Below are positions 51,925 through 61,748 of a stretch of 64,000 nt of DNA, piece by piece. Within the stretch, counting starts at the first letter, position 1. Every line of letters starts with the position of its first letter. The position numbers and the translations under genes are program-made. This DNA comes from Eisenbergiella porci (GTDB lineage Bacteria; Bacillota; Clostridia; Lachnospirales; Lachnospiraceae): the NCBI RefSeq assembly GCF_009696275.1, contig NZ_VUMI01000019.1, forward strand, positions 31,675 to 95,674, in the 5' to 3' direction. The notes beneath the pieces are model-generated. The model was not told where the DNA came from and did not search any database. It was given only the letters and a program-made list of their open reading frames with translations.

Positions 51925-53880
51925 GTGGTAGAAAAAATGAAGTTTATCAGCATCGTCGGACCAAAGGAAGAGATTGACAGGGTGACATCCCAGTATCTTT
52001 CCCGGTACGAGATTCAGCTGGAGAATACTTTATCAGAGCTTAAAGATCTTAAGAATATCACTCCCTGTGCGGACAGCAATCCTTACCGGGGTGTGTTGGC
52101 CAGGGCGGAAGAACTGGCCGGCCGCGTCCGGGAGATTGGGAACGCTGCGCCGTCGGGAAAAAGAATGGAAACGCAGGCTGCTGTTGCCCTGACTGAGGAG
52201 CTTTACGCAGAACTGGAAAAATGCAGGGCGCAAAAAAGCGGGCTGGAAGCGGAGCGGAAAAAAGTTGTGGAGCTTCTGGTGAATATCAGGCCGTTCCAGA
52301 ATCTACATTATGATGTGGCGTCCATTCTTCATTTCAAGCATATTAAATTCCGTTTCGGGAAAATTCCTGTGGAATCCTATTCCAAATTGAAGGAATATCT
52401 GATGGATGATATCTGCACCATCTTTGATGAATGCGGAAGAGATGAGAATTATATCTGGGGCGTTTATTTCGTCCCTGCCGCGGAAGAAGAGAAGGTGGAT
52501 GCGGTTTATGCATCCCTTCATTTTGAGCGTACCTTCATTGATGATGATTATGAAGGCACGGTGGAGGAAGCGTTCGAAGCCCTGACCAGGCGGCAGAAGG
52601 AGCTGGAGGAGAGCCTTGCACAGATAGAGAATTCTTTTCAGGAAAAGCTCATGGCGCGCGGGGGAGAGATGCTTGCTGCCGCCGAATCGATTTCTGACAG
52701 CGCGGAATATTTTGATGTGCGCCGCCTGGCAGCCTTTACGAAGGCAAAGGACACGGTTTTCTTCATCCTCTGCGGCTGGATGACCAGGGAAGATGCGGAA
52801 CGGTTCGAAAAGGAAATCGAAGGGGATGCGGATGTTTTCTGCATGGTGGAGGACGGCAAGAACGAAAGCCTGGAAAACAGATTCCGAAAACCGCCCACAA
52901 AGCTGAAGAATCCCAGGATTTTCAAACCCTTTGAAATGTTTATCCGGATGTACGGCCTGCCGAATTATCAGGAATTTGATCCCACGATATTTGTGGCAGT
53001 GACTTATTCCATTATATTCGGAGCCATGTTCGGGGACGTGGGACAGGGGCTGTGCCTGTTTATCGGCGGCATGCTTCTGTATAAATTCAAAAAGCTCAAT
53101 CTGGCGGCCATTGTGGGAAGCTGCGGTATTTTTTCCACGATATTCGGCTTCTGCTTCGGCAGTGTGTTCGGCTTTGAGGATGTGATTGAGCCGTTGTGGC
53201 TGCGGCCTACGGAGGCCATGACCACGCTGCCTTTTATCGGGAACCTGAATACGGTTTTCGTGGTGGCGGTGGCGCTGGGCATGGGGCTGGTGATCCTGAT
53301 GATGGTTTTCCATATCATCAACAGTCTGCGCGCAAAGCAGCTGGGTGAGGCATTGTTTGATACCAACGGCGTGGCCGGGCTGGTATTTTACGGTGCGGTG
53401 GCCGCAGTGGTGGTCCTGTATATGACAGGAAATGCCCTTCCGGCAGGAATCGTGCTTGTTGTGATGTTCGTGGTGCCGCTTCTGGTGATTGCCTGCAAGG
53501 AGCCGCTGACGAACAAGCTGAATAAAAAGAAGGAACTGATTGAAGGCGGAAAGGGAATGTTTGTGGTACAGGCATTTTTTGAAATGTTTGAAGTGCTGCT
53601 CAGCTATTTTTCCAATACGCTTTCCTTTGTCCGTATCGGCGCCTTTGCGGTGAGCCACGCCGCCATGATGCAGGTGGTCATGATGCTGGCCGGCGCGGAA
53701 AACGGGGGAACCCCCAATATTATAGTAGTTATTATCGGCAACCTGATCGTACTGGGCATGGAAGGCCTGATTGTTGGAATCCAGGGTCTGCGTCTTCAGT
53801 ATTATGAATTTTTCAGCCGTTTCTATAAGGGCGACGGCAGGGAGTTCAAGCCGTATGCGAAGGCGGCAAAGAGCAGCTGA
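51925..53880 (+). CDS. V/A-type ATPase subunit I (membrane stator)
   Basis: A 651-residue protein. The N-terminal 330 residues are cytoplasmic with coiled coils, and the C-terminal half has about seven membrane helices (PTIFVAVTYSIIFGAMFGDV, NTVFVVAVALGMGLVILM, GLVFYGAVAAVVVLYMTG and others). SYFSNTLSFVRIGAFAVSHA holds the conserved arginine region that faces the c-ring. GTG 51925 is the start because AGGAGGTG lies 6 bases upstream; ATG 51937 is in frame but too far from it. It provides the ion half-channels for Na+ or H+ translocation. Confidence 0.9.
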   Translation: MVEKMKFISIVGPKEEIDRVTSQYLSRYEIQLENTLSELKDLKNITPCADSNPYRGVLARAEELAGRVREIGNAAPSGKRMETQAAVALTEELYAELEKCRAQKSGLEAERKKVVELLVNIRPFQNLHYDVASILHFKHIKFRFGKIPVESYSKLKEYLMDDICTIFDECGRDENYIWGVYFVPAAEEEKVDAVYASLHFERTFIDDDYEGTVEEAFEALTRRQKELEESLAQIENSFQEKLMARGGEMLAAAESISDSAEYFDVRRLAAFTKAKDTVFFILCGWMTREDAERFEKEIEGDADVFCMVEDGKNESLENRFRKPPTKLKNPRIFKPFEMFIRMYGLPNYQEFDPTIFVAVTYSIIFGAMFGDVGQGLCLFIGGMLLYKFKKLNLAAIVGSCGIFSTIFGFCFGSVFGFEDVIEPLWLRPTEAMTTLPFIGNLNTVFVVAVALGMGLVILMMVFHIINSLRAKQLGEALFDTNGVAGLVFYGAVAAVVVLYMTGNALPAGIVLVVMFVVPLLVIACKEPLTNKLNKKKELIEGGKGMFVVQAFFEMFEVLLSYFSNTLSFVRIGAFAVSHAAMMQVVMMLAGAENGGTPNIIVVIIGNLIVLGMEGLIVGIQGLRLQYYEFFSRFYKGDGREFKPYAKAAKSS

Positions 53881-53998
53881 TGCACAGACGGGGCGTCTTT
53901 GGCAAATCGTTATGAGAAAAGCTGTACCAAATAAAAAGCTGTACCATATAAAAAGCAGTACCACATAAAAACTGATATATTTTAAGGAGGTCATTATC

Positions 53999-54430
53999 AT
54001 GGCAAAAGTTTTGTTATTCACAGCATTGATTTTAAGCATTGTAGTTCCTTTTAGGATGTATTTTAAAGGGGAGAGAAGCAAAAGAAGATATAAAATCTCC
54101 CTGGCGGTGAATGCGCTGGCGTTCTTCGGCCTGATGCTCGGCGCCGGACTTGTGATGTTCGGAGGAAACGCCTTTGCAGCGGAAAACGCAGGAGCGGCAG
54201 CGGCTGCCGCAGGAACCGCAACAGGTCTTGGCTATCTGGCTGCCGGCCTTTCCATCGGCCTTTCCTGCGTGGGCGGCGGCATCGCCGTAGCCAGTGCGGC
54301 AAGCGCAGCGCTGGGCGCAATCAGTGAAGATTCCTCCATCCTTGGTAAGTCCCTGATTTTCGTAGGTCTTGCCGAAGGTGTCTGCCTGTACGGTCTGATC
54401 ATTGCCTTCATGATCCTTGGTAAGCTGTAA
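53999..54430 (+). CDS. V/A-type ATPase subunit K (rotor ring proteolipid)
   Basis: A 143-residue membrane protein with four predicted helices. The last two, LGYLAAGLSIGLSCVGGGIA and SLIFVGLAEGVCLYGLIIAF, are the canonical hairpin, with the ion-binding Glu in GLAEG. The first pair is a N-terminal extension ending in GGNAFAAENAGAA, common in clostridial K subunits and not a true repeat of the hairpin. AAGGAGG precedes the ATG. The stop overlaps the start of subunit F by one base. I cannot tell Na+ from H+ coupling with confidence; no Gln is seen in the third helix. Confidence 0.9.
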   Translation: MAKVLLFTALILSIVVPFRMYFKGERSKRRYKISLAVNALAFFGLMLGAGLVMFGGNAFAAENAGAAAAAAGTATGLGYLAAGLSIGLSCVGGGIAVASAASAALGAISEDSSILGKSLIFVGLAEGVCLYGLIIAFMILGKL

Positions 54431-54738
54431 TGAAAATGTATCTTATCAGCGACAACATTGATACCTACACCGGCATGAGGCTTGCCGGCGTAGAGGGTGC
54501 GGTGGTTCATGAGAAACAGGAGCTGAAGGCAGAAATCGACAAGGTGCTTGCCGATAAGGAAATCGGTATCCTGCTTCTTACGGAAAAATTCGGAAGGAAT
54601 TTTCCGGATGTCGTCAACAATGTGAAGCTGAATTGTAAAGTGCCGCTTGTGGTTGAGATACCTGACAGGCATGGTACCGGCCGGAGGTCGGATTTTATCA
54701 CGGCGTATGTAAATGAGGCAATCGGTATCAAGCTGTGA
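54430..54738 (+). CDS. V/A-type ATPase subunit F
   Basis: A 102-residue alpha/beta protein of the V-type subunit F family (NIDTYTGMRLAGVEGAVVHE, GILLLTEKFGRNF, VVEIPDRHGTGRRSDF are the conserved parts). It joins subunit D in the central shaft and can inhibit ATP hydrolysis in relatives. Its ATG shares a base with the subunit K stop, so translation is coupled. Confidence 0.88.
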   Translation: MKMYLISDNIDTYTGMRLAGVEGAVVHEKQELKAEIDKVLADKEIGILLLTEKFGRNFPDVVNNVKLNCKVPLVVEIPDRHGTGRRSDFITAYVNEAIGIKL

Positions 54739-54783
54739 CGGGCAGGGCTGCGCAGCGGCAGCGAGTTATAGGAGGAAGGCTTT

Positions 54784-55356
54784 ATGACAACAGAGGAAAA
54801 GTTAAAACATTTTCTGGATGTGACGACAGAGAGCACCAACGCCAGAAATGCCAAAATCCTTGAGGATTATACAAAGGCCCTGGAAAAGGCGTTTGAAGAA
54901 CATAAGGAAGAAAGCACCAGGAAGGCAGAGCTTCAGGTGAAGCTTTCCGAGGACAGCTTTAAGAAAAAGCAGAATACCGAAATTGCCAGGGCGCAGCTGG
55001 GAATCCGGGAAAAGGTGAGCGAGCTTTCGGAAGAGCTGAGGGCAAAGCTTTTTACCGAGGTACGGGATAAGCTGGAGCGCTATATGGACACCAGGGAGTA
55101 CCAGGATTATCTGGTGGCGGAAATCCGGAAGGCGAAGCAATTTGCAGGCGATGAGGAGGTGCTCATCTATATTGATCCCGCCGATTCCGGCAAGCTGAAC
55201 TCTCTTGCCTCCATGACCAACACAACGGTTGAAGTGAGCAAATACGGGTTCGGCGGAGGCATCCGTGCATTGATCCGCGCCAGGAATATACTGATAGACC
55301 AGTCCTTTGAGACGAAGCTGAAGGAAGCGGAAGAGGCGTTTGTGTTCAAAAGCTGA
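54784..55356 (+). CDS. V/A-type ATPase subunit E (peripheral stalk)
   Basis: A 190-residue protein: N-terminal 100 residues are a charged helix (RNAKILEDYTKALEKAFEEH and following), and the C-terminal globular part has YIDPADSGKLNSLASM and GFGGGIRALIRARNILIDQS, typical of AtpE/NtpE. It pairs with the small G/H subunit to hold the A3B3 head against the membrane stator. AGGAGGAAGG lies upstream of the ATG. Confidence 0.88.
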   Translation: MTTEEKLKHFLDVTTESTNARNAKILEDYTKALEKAFEEHKEESTRKAELQVKLSEDSFKKKQNTEIARAQLGIREKVSELSEELRAKLFTEVRDKLERYMDTREYQDYLVAEIRKAKQFAGDEEVLIYIDPADSGKLNSLASMTNTTVEVSKYGFGGGIRALIRARNILIDQSFETKLKEAEEAFVFKS

Positions 55357-55434
55357 TGCGTGTGCTGCGGCTTACGGGATATGCTCCTGATAACCGCCGC
55401 AGGCTGTAAAAGCGGCAGAAAGAGAGAGCTTGTA

Positions 55435-57201
55435 ATGGAAAGAACAGGAAAGATTTATGGTATCAACGGGCCTGTTATTACGATAAAAGGCGATGTTGGT
55501 TTTTCAATGGGGGAAATGGTCTATGCAGGGGAGGAACGGCTGATAGGCGAGGTGATTTCCCTGACAAAGGAATTTACAACAATCCAGGTATATGAAGAAA
55601 CCTCAGGAATGAAGCCCGGTGAAATCATTACGGGAACAGGAGCCACGCTGTCCGTAACGCTGGCCCCCGGCATCCTCAATAATATTTTTGACGGTATCGA
55701 GCGGCCTCTTTCCGAGGTGGCGAAGGTATCAGGTGATTTTATCAGCAGGGGCTTCGCCGTGGATTCCCTGGATGTGCATAAGGAATGGGATACCACCATG
55801 GTGGTGAAGAAGGGGGATAGGGTTTACGGCGGAACCATTATCGCCGAGGTGCCGGAAACCCCTGCCATCATCCATAAGGTGATGGTGCCTCCAGGCATGG
55901 ACGGATATCTTGTAAGCGTGGCTGCGGACGGTAAATATACCATCAATGACACGCTGGCTGTCCTGCAGAAGGCGGACGGCACGGAGGTGAACCTGACCAT
56001 GGTGCAGAAGTGGCCTATCAGGCGTTCCCGTCCTTCAGCGAGAAGGTTTCCGGTTTCCCAGCCGCTGGTGACAGGGCAGAGAATCCTGGATACGCTGTTT
56101 CCCATTGCCAAGGGAGGTACGGCGGCAATTCCCGGCGGCTTCGGCACGGGGAAAACCATGACGCAGCATTCCATTGCCAAATGGTCGGATGCGGATATTA
56201 TCATATATATTGGCTGCGGCGAGCGGGGCAATGAAATGACGGAGGTTCTGGAGGACTTTTCCAAGCTGATCGATCCCAAGTCGGGCAATCCCCTGATGGA
56301 CAGGACCGTGCTTATCGCCAATACCTCCAATATGCCTGTGGCAGCCCGTGAGGCCAGCGTTTATACAGGCGTGACATTGGCGGAGTATTACAGGGATATG
56401 GGGTATCATGTAGCCATCATGGCGGACTCCACTTCCCGTTGGGCGGAGGCGCTTCGTGAGCTTTCCGGACGTCTGGAGGAAATGCCCGCGGAGGAAGGCT
56501 TCCCGGCGTATCTTGCCAGCCGTCTGTCCGCTTTTTATGAAAGAGCGGGTATGGTTCAGAACTTAAACGGCACGGAGGGAAGCGTTTCCATTATCGGTGC
56601 GGTATCCCCTCAGGGCGGCGACTTCTCCGAACCGGTAACGCAGAATACAAAGCGTTTTGTCCGCTGCTTCTGGGGGCTGGATAAGGCGCTGGCCCATGAG
56701 CGGCATTTCCCGGCCATCAGCTGGTTGTCCAGTTACAGTGAATACCTGCCCGATCTGGCCAGCTGGTATGCGGACCATGTGGGGAGCGATTTTATCGATA
56801 ACAGGAACCAGCTGGTTTCCATTCTGACCCAGGAGAGCAGCCTGATGGAAATCGTCAAGCTGATCGGCGGCGATGTGCTTCCCGATGATCAGAAGCTGAC
56901 CCTGGAAATTGCCAGAGTGATCCGCCTGGGCTTCCTGCAGCAGAATGCGTTCCATCCGGAGGACACCTGCGTGCCCCTGGCAAAGCAAAAGCTGATGATG
57001 GAAACAATACTTTATCTGTACCAGAAATCAAAGGTCCTGATTTCCATGGGTATGCCCATGTCCGTGCTGAAGGAGGATCCGATTTTTGACCGGGTGATTT
57101 CCATTAAGTTCGATGTGGAAAATAACAGGCTGGACAAATTCGATGATTATAGAAAGGCAATCGACAAATTCTACGATGATGTCATTGCCAGAAATGCGTA
57201 A
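55435..57201 (+). CDS. V/A-type ATPase catalytic subunit A
   Basis: A 588-residue catalytic subunit. The P-loop GGFGTGKTMTQHS lies near residue 235, preceded by PLVTGQRILDTLFPIAKGG; GCGERGNEMTEVL, ADSTSRWAEALRELSGRLEE and PAYLASRLSAFYERAG follow. The insert between the first and nucleotide-binding domains (about 115-190) is present, as in all V/A-type A subunits. The ATG at 55435 begins MERTGKIYGINGPV; the longer frame upstream is not used. It hydrolyses or makes ATP in the A3B3 head. Confidence 0.95.
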   Translation: MERTGKIYGINGPVITIKGDVGFSMGEMVYAGEERLIGEVISLTKEFTTIQVYEETSGMKPGEIITGTGATLSVTLAPGILNNIFDGIERPLSEVAKVSGDFISRGFAVDSLDVHKEWDTTMVVKKGDRVYGGTIIAEVPETPAIIHKVMVPPGMDGYLVSVAADGKYTINDTLAVLQKADGTEVNLTMVQKWPIRRSRPSARRFPVSQPLVTGQRILDTLFPIAKGGTAAIPGGFGTGKTMTQHSIAKWSDADIIIYIGCGERGNEMTEVLEDFSKLIDPKSGNPLMDRTVLIANTSNMPVAAREASVYTGVTLAEYYRDMGYHVAIMADSTSRWAEALRELSGRLEEMPAEEGFPAYLASRLSAFYERAGMVQNLNGTEGSVSIIGAVSPQGGDFSEPVTQNTKRFVRCFWGLDKALAHERHFPAISWLSSYSEYLPDLASWYADHVGSDFIDNRNQLVSILTQESSLMEIVKLIGGDVLPDDQKLTLEIARVIRLGFLQQNAFHPEDTCVPLAKQKLMMETILYLYQKSKVLISMGMPMSVLKEDPIFDRVISIKFDVENNRLDKFDDYRKAIDKFYDDVIARNA

Positions 57202-57213
57202 AGGAGGCACGTC

Positions 57214-58623
57214 ATGGCAGTAGAATATTTGGGCCTGAGCAGTGTGAACGGCCCGTTTGTAGTATTGGAAGGCGTACAGGGAGCTTCCTTTGACGAGGTG
57301 GTGGAAATTACCTCCACAGGAAACGACGGCCTGCAGGAAAAGAAGCTGGGCCGTGTGGTGGAAATCAATGATGATAAAGCGGTGATACAGGTTTTCGAAA
57401 AGACGGAAAACCTGTCCCTGCAAAATACCCATATCCGTTTTACCGGACGTCCCATGGAGATCGGCCTGTCGGAATCCTTACTGGGAAGAACCTTCAACGG
57501 CATCGGGGAGCCCATCGATAACCTGGGCGAGATCGTGGCGGAAAAAAAGGCGGATGTAAACGGCAAGCCTTTGAATCCGGTGAGAAGGGAATATCCAAGA
57601 AACTATATCCGGACCGGGATCTCCGCAATTGACGGCCTTACCACGCTGATCCGCGGGCAGAAGCTTCCTATTTTTTCCGGAAACGGACTTCCCCATGACC
57701 AGCTGGCCGCGCAGATCGTGCGTCAGGCGTCCCTGGGAGACAATTCCGATGAAAAATTTGCTATCGTGTTTGCGGCCATGGGTGTAAAATACGATGTGGC
57801 GGAGTATTTTAAAAGCACCTTTGAGGAAAGCGGCGTATCCGATCATGTGGTGATGTTCCTGAATCTGGCGAATGACCCGGTGGTGGAAAGGCTGATTACC
57901 CCCAAGGTGGCGCTCACCGTGGCGGAATATCTGGCTTTTGAGAAAAATATGCACATCCTGGTAATTCTGACGGATATGACTTCCTTTGCGGAGTCCATGC
58001 GTGAGGTTTCCTCCAGCAAGGGGGAAATCCCTTCCAGAAAGGGTTATCCGGGCTATCTGTACAGCGAGCTTGCCACCATTTATGAGCGCGCAGGCATTGT
58101 GGAGGGCGTGGACGGCTCCGTAACGCAGATTCCCATTCTTACCATGCCCAATGACGATATTACCCATCCTATACCGGATCTTACCGGGTATATAACGGAG
58201 GGGCAGATCGTCCTGGACAGGGAGCTGAACGGAAAAAGCGTATATCCTCCCATCAATGTGCTGCCTTCTCTTTCCCGTCTGATGAAGGACGGCATCGGGG
58301 AAGGGTATACCAGGGCGGATCATGCAGACGTGGCCAATCAGCTTTTCGCTTCTTATGCGAAGGTGGGAGACGCCAGGGCGCTTGCCAGCGTTATCGGTGA
58401 GGATGAGCTTTCCCCTCTGGACAAAAAATATCTGGAGTTCGGCAAGGCCTTTGAGGCTCATTTCGTAGGCCAGGGACAGGATGAAAACCGTACCATTCAG
58501 GAAACCCTGGATATCGGCTGGAAGCTGCTGCATATGCTGCCCAGGGAAGAGCTGGATCGTGTGAATACCAAGATTCTGGAACAGTACTATCCGGCGGAGG
58601 AAAAAGAACAGCAGCCGGCATGA
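57214..58623 (+). CDS. V/A-type ATPase subunit B
   Basis: A 469-residue regulatory subunit ([20 protein letters not shown] at the start, [76 protein letters not shown]). Like other B subunits it lacks the Walker A lysine motif (GNGLPHDQ instead of GxxGxGKT) but supplies residues to the catalytic site. Only 12 bases separate it from subunit A, with a strong AAAGGAGG site. Confidence 0.95.
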   Translation: MAVEYLGLSSVNGPFVVLEGVQGASFDEVVEITSTGNDGLQEKKLGRVVEINDDKAVIQVFEKTENLSLQNTHIRFTGRPMEIGLSESLLGRTFNGIGEPIDNLGEIVAEKKADVNGKPLNPVRREYPRNYIRTGISAIDGLTTLIRGQKLPIFSGNGLPHDQLAAQIVRQASLGDNSDEKFAIVFAAMGVKYDVAEYFKSTFEESGVSDHVVMFLNLANDPVVERLITPKVALTVAEYLAFEKNMHILVILTDMTSFAESMREVSSSKGEIPSRKGYPGYLYSELATIYERAGIVEGVDGSVTQIPILTMPNDDITHPIPDLTGYITEGQIVLDRELNGKSVYPPINVLPSLSRLMKDGIGEGYTRADHADVANQLFASYAKVGDARALASVIGEDELSPLDKKYLEFGKAFEAHFVGQGQDENRTIQETLDIGWKLLHMLPREELDRVNTKILEQYYPAEEKEQQPA

Positions 58624-58700
58624 CTGCAGTTTTTGCATTTGAACTGCATCCGGCACTGTTTTTGCAGGAATGCCGCAGTACTGTGAAAAGGAGGTAGCAC

Positions 58701-59327
58701 ATGGCGGAGAAGAATATTTTCCCTACCAAGGGAAATCTGATCATAGTGAAAAATTCCCTGGAGCTGGCAAAACAGGGATATGAGCTGATGGATAAGAAGC
58801 GGAATATCCTCATCAGGGAGCTGATGAACCTGAACGAGGAAGCCAAGGCCATCCAGTCCGAAATCAATGAGACCTTTACCAACGCCTATGAGGCCCTTCA
58901 GCAGGCAAACATTGAGGTGGGCATCCATTATGTCCAGGAAATTTCCCATGCTGTGCCCATCGAAAGCTCCATACGGATTAAGACCAGGAGCATTATGGGA
59001 ACGGAAATTCCCAAGGTGGAGTACACCCCGGAGGATGCCGGTCCCAGCTATGGTTTTTACAGCACCAGGGAATCGGTGGACAGGGCCAGGGAGGGCTTCC
59101 TGAAGGTAAAGGATCTGACGATAAAGCTGTCCATGGTGGAAAATGCGGCCTATCGCCTGGCCATGAATATCCGCAAGACGCAGAAGCGGGCCAATGCGCT
59201 TAAAAATATTACCATCCCTACGTATACGGTTCTTGTAAAGGACATCAGCAATGCGCTGGAGGAGAAGGAAAGAGAAGAATTCACCAGACTGAAGGTTATT
59301 AAACGGAATATGAATAAGAAAGCATAA
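58701..59327 (+). CDS. V/A-type ATPase subunit D (central shaft)
   Basis: A 208-residue protein of two long helices that form the rotary shaft: FPTKGNLIIVKNSLELAKQG and YELMDKKRNILIRELMNLNE at the start, and YRLAMNIRKTQKRANALKNI at the end. It is the last functional gene of the ATPase operon, preceded by AAAAGGAGG; its stop lies 17 bases before the phosphatase remnant. Confidence 0.93.
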   Translation: MAEKNIFPTKGNLIIVKNSLELAKQGYELMDKKRNILIRELMNLNEEAKAIQSEINETFTNAYEALQQANIEVGIHYVQEISHAVPIESSIRIKTRSIMGTEIPKVEYTPEDAGPSYGFYSTRESVDRAREGFLKVKDLTIKLSMVENAAYRLAMNIRKTQKRANALKNITIPTYTVLVKDISNALEEKEREEFTRLKVIKRNMNKKA

Positions 59328-59329
59328 CG

Positions 59330-59638
59330 GTTCCGGGTATCGCATTGCTCCTTTCGGCGCTGGGCATGCCGCGGGAAACAATTGTCAGGGATTATATGAT
59401 GGTGAATGAATTTACCGGGGATGTGGTGGAAGGCCATCTGGAAAAGCTGAAGGAACGTCTGCATAATCCACAGCTTATCAACTGCATCCGGGAGCTGATG
59501 CAGGTGAAGGAGAGCTATATTTACAGTGTATTCGCCGCCATCGATGAAAATTTCGGCGGGATGGAGAATTTCCTGAAAACGGAAATGGGGCTGGACGGCG
59601 GAAGGCTGGAGCTGCTCAGGGACAGGTATCTGGAGTAG
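59330..59638 (+). pseudogene. Tyrosine-protein phosphatase C-terminal remnant
   Basis: About 100 residues (GIALLLSALGMPRETIVRDYM, then YIYSVFAAIDENFGGMENFL and LRDRYLE) match the end of low-complexity-free protein tyrosine/serine phosphatases of the LipA/Y_phosphatase3 type. In the family this helix follows the active site CxxGKDRTG. Here the Cys and Arg are gone, the frame begins only a few bases after the subunit D stop, and no start codon with a ribosome site exists. It is a truncated fragment left by a deletion that joined it to the ATPase operon, and it may still be carried on the operon transcript. Confidence 0.72.
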
Positions 59639-59695
59639 CAGCGGCGTGCGGGTATCTGTATTGGTGCAGTTGATGAAAATTGTATAAAATTTTTG

Positions 59696-59736
59696 AGAAA
59701 ACGTGTTTCCAATGGCGGAGGGCGTTTTCTTTTTTA
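59696..59736 (+). terminator. Terminator of the V/A-type ATPase operon
   Basis: AGAAAACG / CGTTTTCT, 8-bp perfect stem with a 19-base loop, followed by T residues. A second stem, CAAAGAG / CTCTTTG (59788-59811), could serve the leftward kinase gene. Confidence 0.75.
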
Positions 59737-59921
59737 TTTCTCTTTTAATTGTGAGCCTTTTCTTGTCAATCATTTTAGGCATTTGAACAAAGAGTTAGAA
59801 AATGCTCTTTGGGCTGAATATATTGCAGACAGATATTTTGCCGAGATGGCATAAAGTTAGTATTTCTTTGGTATATCCTTTTGCTTAAGCAGCCGAGTAG
59901 CCCGCTGGGCAGTTCTTTAAT

Positions 59922-61745
59922 TTAAAACCCGGAGGAGAGCGGAACGCGGACGAAAACTTCAGTTCCCTTGCCCGGGCGGCTTTCGAAATAAAGGTGAAAA
60001 TCAGCGCCGTAATACAGCTGGAGGCGGGAATTAACGTTCTGGATTCCGTAGCCGTGGCCTTCGTCGGGGATCTGCAGATTCTTGTTCAAAAGAGCAAGCT
60101 GTTCCGGGGACATGCCCACGCCGTCGTCGGCGATGATCAGGCAGAGGAGCTGCGGCTCTTCATGCCAGGAACGGATGGATATGGTCCCGCCCAGCTTGTC
60201 CTTTTCAAACAGTCCGTGCTGAATTGCATTTTCCACCAGAGGCTGGAGAATCATTTTGATGATGGGCTGGTTCATAAAACGCTGCTCTATCTGGCAGTTA
60301 TATTGTATCGTATTTTCAAAACGCAGGTTTTGCAGCCGTATATAGGCTTCCACCTGGGCCAGCTCATCCTTCAGGCGGATCTGTTCCTTACCATTGCTTA
60401 AGCTGATGCGGTAGAAGGTGGCAAGGGAATTTACGGCAGTATCAATTTCCGTTACCATATTTTCTTCTGCAAACCAGTGGATCATATCCAGGGTGTTGTA
60501 GAGAAAATGGGGATTGATCTGTGCCTGGAGGACACGAAGCTCCGCGTTTTTTATTTCTTTTCCGTTCTCATATTGGGTTTCTATCAGAATCTCCATTTCC
60601 CCAATCATGTAATTATAAGTATCCATCAGCTCATCAATTTCATCCCAGGCGTACTTAGGTCTGGCCTGGGGCAGAGGGGTGAGCTTTCCGGTACGTACTT
60701 CACGCATCTTGCTGTTGACGTGGGACAGCCGGCCCGTAATGTTGTCGGCGGTGGTGTTGGCGAAGAAAAAGCAGGCGGCAACCAGAGTGACGCCGATAAC
60801 TAGCATGATGTTGCGCAGAACGGTGATATCCTTTACCACATTCTGATAGGGTATCAGGGTGGTAAGTGTGATGGAGTAGGATTTCATCGGATCGGTTTTC
60901 ATCAGATAGCGCACATTTTGAATGGTTACCTTGTTCCATTCCGCTGTACGGTAATCTGGCGAAGAGGCAAAGGCAAGGCTCTCTTCATACAGAGGAAGCA
61001 GGCCGGTATCGGAGCAGGCGATCATATTGTCGTCCGCTGCAGTGACAAAATTGACAACGCCATCCATGTTGGTGTTGCTCACAGAAGAATCCAGGTAGGA
61101 GCGGGGGATATCCAGCACGATGACAGCAAGGGGATTGAGATAATAGGAGGTATCCACGATAACCCTGGCCAGGGAAAAACTGTCCCGGCCATAGGAGGAA
61201 GCCTGATTTTCTGCGGGAGTGATAAGGTAGAAGGAGGTTCGATCTTTTTTATAGCCCTCCATAATTTTCCGGAACCATTCTTCATCTTGTGCATCCCTGT
61301 AATTATAATACCGTGTGTGGTTATTAAAATAGGGAAAGGTATCATTAAAGTAAATACGGATATCACATACGGTATTAGAATTTTCTATCCTGGTGGGGAT
61401 GCAGGAAAAAAGCGTGCTCTCAAAATTAAGCTTATCCAGCTTCTGACGGTTGATATTGTAATCCGTCAGATCCTGTCCGAGCAGGTTCTGCACACTTCCC
61501 GAAAAGGAGTAGGAAAGTGTAAGCGCATCATATTTGTTAATGAAGCTCTGCAAAGAGTTCTCCGTCTGCTTGATAGTATCGCTGGCAGACTGCAGCAGCC
61601 TCTTTTCCATCAGCCTGGCGCTGGCAAAATAGGTTGCTACGGAAAGCAGGCAGAGCAGGGTGACGCTTGGGATCAGATAAGAGATCAAAATTTTAAATTT
61701 AAGTCTGTGCGGCTGTCTATACCAGGCAAAGCATTTTTGTTTCAT
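59922..61745 (-). CDS. Sensor histidine kinase (YesM/LytS type)
   Basis: A 607-residue membrane kinase. A first membrane helix at about 20-42 and a second near 303-323 enclose a large extracellular sensor domain, probably dCache-like. A HAMP region and then the His_kinase (PF06580-type) domain follow with NPHFLYNTLDMIHW (phosphoacceptor His), LVENAIQHGLF (N box) and IADDGVGMSP (G box). YesM-type kinases usually sense extracellular oligosaccharides or cell-envelope signals and control neighbouring ABC importer genes. It lies 3 bases after its response regulator; the target genes are probably beyond the right edge of the window or in the glycan island. Confidence 0.9.
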   Translation of the reverse strand: MKQKCFAWYRQPHRLKFKILISYLIPSVTLLCLLSVATYFASARLMEKRLLQSASDTIKQTENSLQSFINKYDALTLSYSFSGSVQNLLGQDLTDYNINRQKLDKLNFESTLFSCIPTRIENSNTVCDIRIYFNDTFPYFNNHTRYYNYRDAQDEEWFRKIMEGYKKDRTSFYLITPAENQASSYGRDSFSLARVIVDTSYYLNPLAVIVLDIPRSYLDSSVSNTNMDGVVNFVTAADDNMIACSDTGLLPLYEESLAFASSPDYRTAEWNKVTIQNVRYLMKTDPMKSYSITLTTLIPYQNVVKDITVLRNIMLVIGVTLVAACFFFANTTADNITGRLSHVNSKMREVRTGKLTPLPQARPKYAWDEIDELMDTYNYMIGEMEILIETQYENGKEIKNAELRVLQAQINPHFLYNTLDMIHWFAEENMVTEIDTAVNSLATFYRISLSNGKEQIRLKDELAQVEAYIRLQNLRFENTIQYNCQIEQRFMNQPIIKMILQPLVENAIQHGLFEKDKLGGTISIRSWHEEPQLLCLIIADDGVGMSPEQLALLNKNLQIPDEGHGYGIQNVNSRLQLYYGADFHLYFESRPGKGTEVFVRVPLSSGF

Positions 61746-61748
61746 AGA

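Noticed and set aside
52303..54081. Minus-strand open frame of 592 codons opposite ATPase subunit I
   Set aside because: His/Gln-rich product typical of a shadow frame; the plus strand is certain.
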